In this document: positions 63,297 to 64,000 of the stretch, one piece after another
Layout of the letters: every line of letters begins with the position of its first letter
Numbering within the stretch: position 1 is the stretch's first letter
Source: a virus
Virus record (IMG/VR): IMGVR_UViG_3300017991_000105
Location: 1 to 64,000 of that record
Reading direction: 5' to 3' (one strand)
DNA length: 64,000 nt
The notes under the pieces: generated by a model
What the model saw: the letters and a program-made list of their open reading frames with translations, nothing else
Told to the model about the DNA's origin: nothing
The model's database searches: none
Program-made: the position numbers and the translations under genes

Positions 63297-64000
63297 TTAG
63301 GTCTCTATCTGGCCGCCCGCATTGGTTCCAGTTTCGCCCAGCTCACATCTGACCAGACTATTTTCAGGGAAGTAGTAGGCTGTAGCGTTGTAGTCCGCCA
63401 GGACCCCGTATTCCAGGTTCCCCACTGAAATGTTTCCGCCTCCGGCTGGTCTAGTGGTGAAGGACCCGCTGGATCTTTCAATGTCCACGTAGTATCTACC
63501 GCTTCCGCCGTCATAGCCGTAGGCCGTAGCTACCCATGACCCGTTATTACTGGACGCGGAAGATCCGGTCAGCCTGATGATCAGACCATAAGCCTTCTCC
63601 AGATCCGTGAACTGGGTTCCAGCCGGGTCCAAGTGAACCCTGGCCGTCCCTCCACCTGTATCTGTGATTTCGGCAATGTCAGGAAGAGGGTTGACAGGGT
63701 CAGCGTCATAGACCCACCTGGCGGACGCGCCACTACAGTGTGTTGACCTCATGGCCGTTCGACACCCGAAGATCCGCGAATTGGACACCGTCACCACAGA
63801 ACAGGCGAACGCCAGAACCCCGAAGGGAGACCCCGAAATCAGACAGGTGTCTATCCCAACCATTTCAGAAGACTGAATGTAGATGGACGGAACAATCCAG
63901 AACCCTGAAATCCCTTCTCCTGGGACTCTGGTGTTGAATATACAGTTGGTCAGGGACACCTTGGAACTGGTGGAGACAGCTATTCCGCCGCCTACCACGC
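63297..64000 (-). CDS. Partial beta-helix or fibre protein, continues off the right edge
   Basis: The frame is open to the end of the window, so only the C-terminal 233 residues are seen. The first part has beta-helix-like repeats (KVSLTNCIFNTRV; VGIDTCLISGSPFGVLAFAC; VVTVSNSRIFGCRTAMRST). The middle (TDTGGGTARVHLDPAGTQFT; DLEKAYGLIIRLTGSSASSN) is a separate beta domain. It is similar in kind to the following gene and likely a fibre or spike component. Confidence 0.65.
   Translation of the reverse strand, partial: VVGGGIAVSTSSKVSLTNCIFNTRVPGEGISGFWIVPSIYIQSSEMVGIDTCLISGSPFGVLAFACSVVTVSNSRIFGCRTAMRSTHCSGASARWVYDADPVNPLPDIAEITDTGGGTARVHLDPAGTQFTDLEKAYGLIIRLTGSSASSNNGSWVATAYGYDGGSGRYYVDIERSSGSFTTRPAGGGNISVGNLEYGVLADYNATAYYFPENSLVRCELGETGTNAGGQIET

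Overview
The window is a 64 kb stretch of a tailed bacteriophage genome. Every gene I can support, about 90 of them plus one tRNA, lies on the minus strand, so transcription runs from right to left. Genes are packed tightly, with many ATGA/GTGA stop-start overlaps, strong AGGAGG-type ribosome sites, and GTG or TTG starts where needed. No integrase, excision site, CRISPR array or insertion sequence was seen. The host cannot be named. The promoters look like ordinary bacterial sigma-70 promoters. The set of large terminase, portal, scaffold, N4-gp56-type capsid protein, neck proteins and tape measure, without a recognisable contractile sheath, suggests a long non-contractile tail. Both ends of the window cut through genes.

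Right part (64000 to 34711, late genes): two beta-helix proteins, a one-membrane-segment holin-like protein, a 22-residue poly-lysine peptide, large terminase (59826-61529), portal (58083-59816), scaffold-like protein, major capsid protein (55913-56884), five connector or neck genes, tail tube candidates, a tail-chaperone pair that probably uses a -1 frameshift, tape measure (46599-49175), a tail hub candidate (44497-46602), and a run of large tail-tip or receptor-binding proteins. These end at a terminator at 34679-34707.

Middle part (34674 to 17150, replication and recombination): promoter D precedes a detached NrdD-tail-like protein, a UvsW-like helicase, a degenerate uracil-DNA glycosylase relative, a MerR-like protein, a winged-helix-like protein, a candidate origin gap at 30521-30717, a DnaC-like protein without a Walker A lysine, a true family-4 uracil-DNA glycosylase, a DnaB-like helicase and a DnaG-like primase. 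Promoter C precedes an SSB-like protein, family A DNA polymerase, RecA, three PD-(D/E)XK nucleases, an M15 peptidase, a SpoVS-like protein, and QueC and QueD.

Left part (17110 to 1): promoter B precedes an acidic protein, a MoxR ATPase, a vWA protein, a DpdA-like DNA transglycosylase, a metallophosphoesterase and a DNA methyltransferase. Promoter A, overlapped by a perfect inverted repeat, precedes an XRE repressor and a long series of small proteins, a tRNA-Glu, and a tandem family of zinc-finger-like proteins. QueC and QueD make a 7-deazaguanine precursor that DpdA could insert into DNA, so the phage probably hypermodifies its genome. The whole window also strongly avoids the trinucleotide GCA/TGC, in coding and non-coding DNA alike, which may be connected with that modification or with a host defence.
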